Assembly: GCA_020354105.1 (NCBI GenBank)
Contig: CP070642.1
Span: 1,383,632 to 1,389,170, forward strand
Direction: 5' to 3'
DNA from: Chloroflexota bacterium
GTDB lineage: Bacteria > Chloroflexota > Dehalococcoidia > GIF9 > UBA5629
Length of the DNA: 5,539 bases
Positions 4,892 to 5,539 of the stretch are shown piece by piece; the stretch's first letter is position 1, and each line of letters starts with the position of its first letter. The position numbers and the translations under genes were made by a program. The notes beneath the pieces were generated by a model that worked only from the letters and a program-made list of their open reading frames with translations, was not told the DNA's origin and ran no database searches.

Positions 4892-5539
4892 ATGCAAAAA
4901 ATAAAAGGTCTTATCATCGGGACAACGTTACTCATATTAGTTTTAATGCCCGGCCTTGCCTGTTACACCCCTGTTATGTCACCATCACCCCATACCATCG
5001 CATCGGATATTCCAGGCTACCTGACGTACATTGATGAATCAGCTATTTTCAGTATCTGCTATCCGGAGGGCTGGGAGGCAGGCAGGTGGAATTTAGAGAC
5101 ATTTGTGTATGAGACAACCGCGGAAGAGGGCCTCAAAAGACTTGAATCAGGCCTTCCTATTCACAACTATTACACGATCTTTGCCGCATTTAAATGGGTG
5201 CAACAAGAAATCGTTGCCGGTGTCTTCATTAAACTTAGTGGGCGTTTTTTAGGGGATCCTTATCGTACTATTGATGAAGCTGAAAAAGGGCAAAAACGGA
5301 CATGCCTGGATTTCGTTGAGCTATCCAGAACACCGGTAAACGTCAATGGCAGAGAGGGCACGATTCGGGAGTGGGAAGGGACCTTAGCCCAGGGGGAAGG
5401 CCAGATTAAAGAATACCACCTCGAACTATATCTACCGACGAACCTGGCGATCTGGGAGGTAAGTTGCAGTGCGGATTCCGACAATTCCACCGAGTGGCAA
5501 AATACCTTCAACAACATCGTCAGAAGCCTTCGCATATAC
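4892..5539 (+). CDS. Putative lipoprotein with PsbP/MOG1-like domain (copy 2), runs off the right edge
   Basis: This is a paralogue of the preceding lipoprotein, with 216 residues in the window and no stop. The signal peptide (MQKIKG, hydrophobic 7-22) ends in GLAC, so Cys24 is the likely lipid-anchored residue. The linker is short (25-38). The domain (39-216) aligns throughout with residues 46-222 of copy 1. Both show IPxYxTYxDES, FSxxYPxxWE, a middle segment FxEL(T/S)R followed by GxExTIxxWEGT, then LxLYxxTxxAxWxVxC and a shared ending NSxxWxxxFNxIVRSLRI. The region between about 64 and 138 has diverged much more. The protein reaches RSLRIY at the window edge, where copy 1 ends after RSLRISN, so only a few residues are probably missing. 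The ATG is preceded by AGGGGGTGG, a good SD variant. Function is unknown; it is likely anchored on the outer face of the membrane. Confidence 0.8.
   Translation, partial: MQKIKGLIIGTTLLILVLMPGLACYTPVMSPSPHTIASDIPGYLTYIDESAIFSICYPEGWEAGRWNLETFVYETTAEEGLKRLESGLPIHNYYTIFAAFKWVQQEIVAGVFIKLSGRFLGDPYRTIDEAEKGQKRTCLDFVELSRTPVNVNGREGTIREWEGTLAQGEGQIKEYHLELYLPTNLAIWEVSCSADSDNSTEWQNTFNNIVRSLRIY

Noticed and set aside
5260..5535. Minus-strand frame of 91 codons at the right edge
   Set aside because: It lies opposite the second lipoprotein, which aligns with its paralogue through this whole stretch.

Overview
The window looks like bacterial chromosome of moderate GC content. It has SD sequences of the GGAGG type, sigma70-like TATAAT promoters and lipoprotein signal peptides. 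The gene content is an enolase, a flavin reductase of the iron-sulfur-flavoprotein superfamily, a SlyD-type FKBP and small surface lipoproteins. This is compatible with an anaerobe such as a Dehalococcoidia-like Chloroflexota, but that assignment is a low-confidence impression and no marker gene settles it. There are no RNA genes, mobile elements, CRISPR arrays or plasmid functions, and no convincing intrinsic terminators.

Left part (1-2659, minus strand): a compact three-gene operon read right to left. It encodes a Rossmann-fold protein of the TIGR00725/LOG-like type, then enolase (eno), then an MBL-fold metallohydrolase that runs off the left edge. The gaps are 5 and 9 bases, and the SD of the MBL gene overlaps the enolase stop codon. 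An extended -10 promoter sits at the head of the operon and overlaps the first possible ATG of the first gene, which puts that start codon in doubt.

Middle (2660-3971, plus strand): a divergent intergenic region of about 200 bases with a promoter for each direction. It is followed by a lipoprotein-anchored SlyD-type FKBP peptidyl-prolyl isomerase and, 40 bases later, an NAD(P)H/FMN reductase-like flavoprotein. The flavoprotein's cysteine motif resembles that of iron-sulfur flavoproteins, with His in place of one Cys. For both genes the longer TTG-initiated reading is wrong, because a good SD points to an internal GTG (FKBP) or ATG (reductase).

Right part (3972-5539, plus strand): two tandem, diverged paralogues of a small lipoprotein. 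Each has a signal peptide, a Cys and a short linker, followed by a domain of about 175 residues resembling PsbP/MOG1-like folds. The second has no stop codon before the right edge. The 147-base leader of the first contains a canonical G-quadruplex-forming motif and a 15-codon small ORF overlapping the lipoprotein start. The leader of the second contains a 14-bp perfect AT palindrome over its likely -10 region. The best candidates for something undescribed are this lipoprotein pair and its leaders; the operon on the left is mostly housekeeping.
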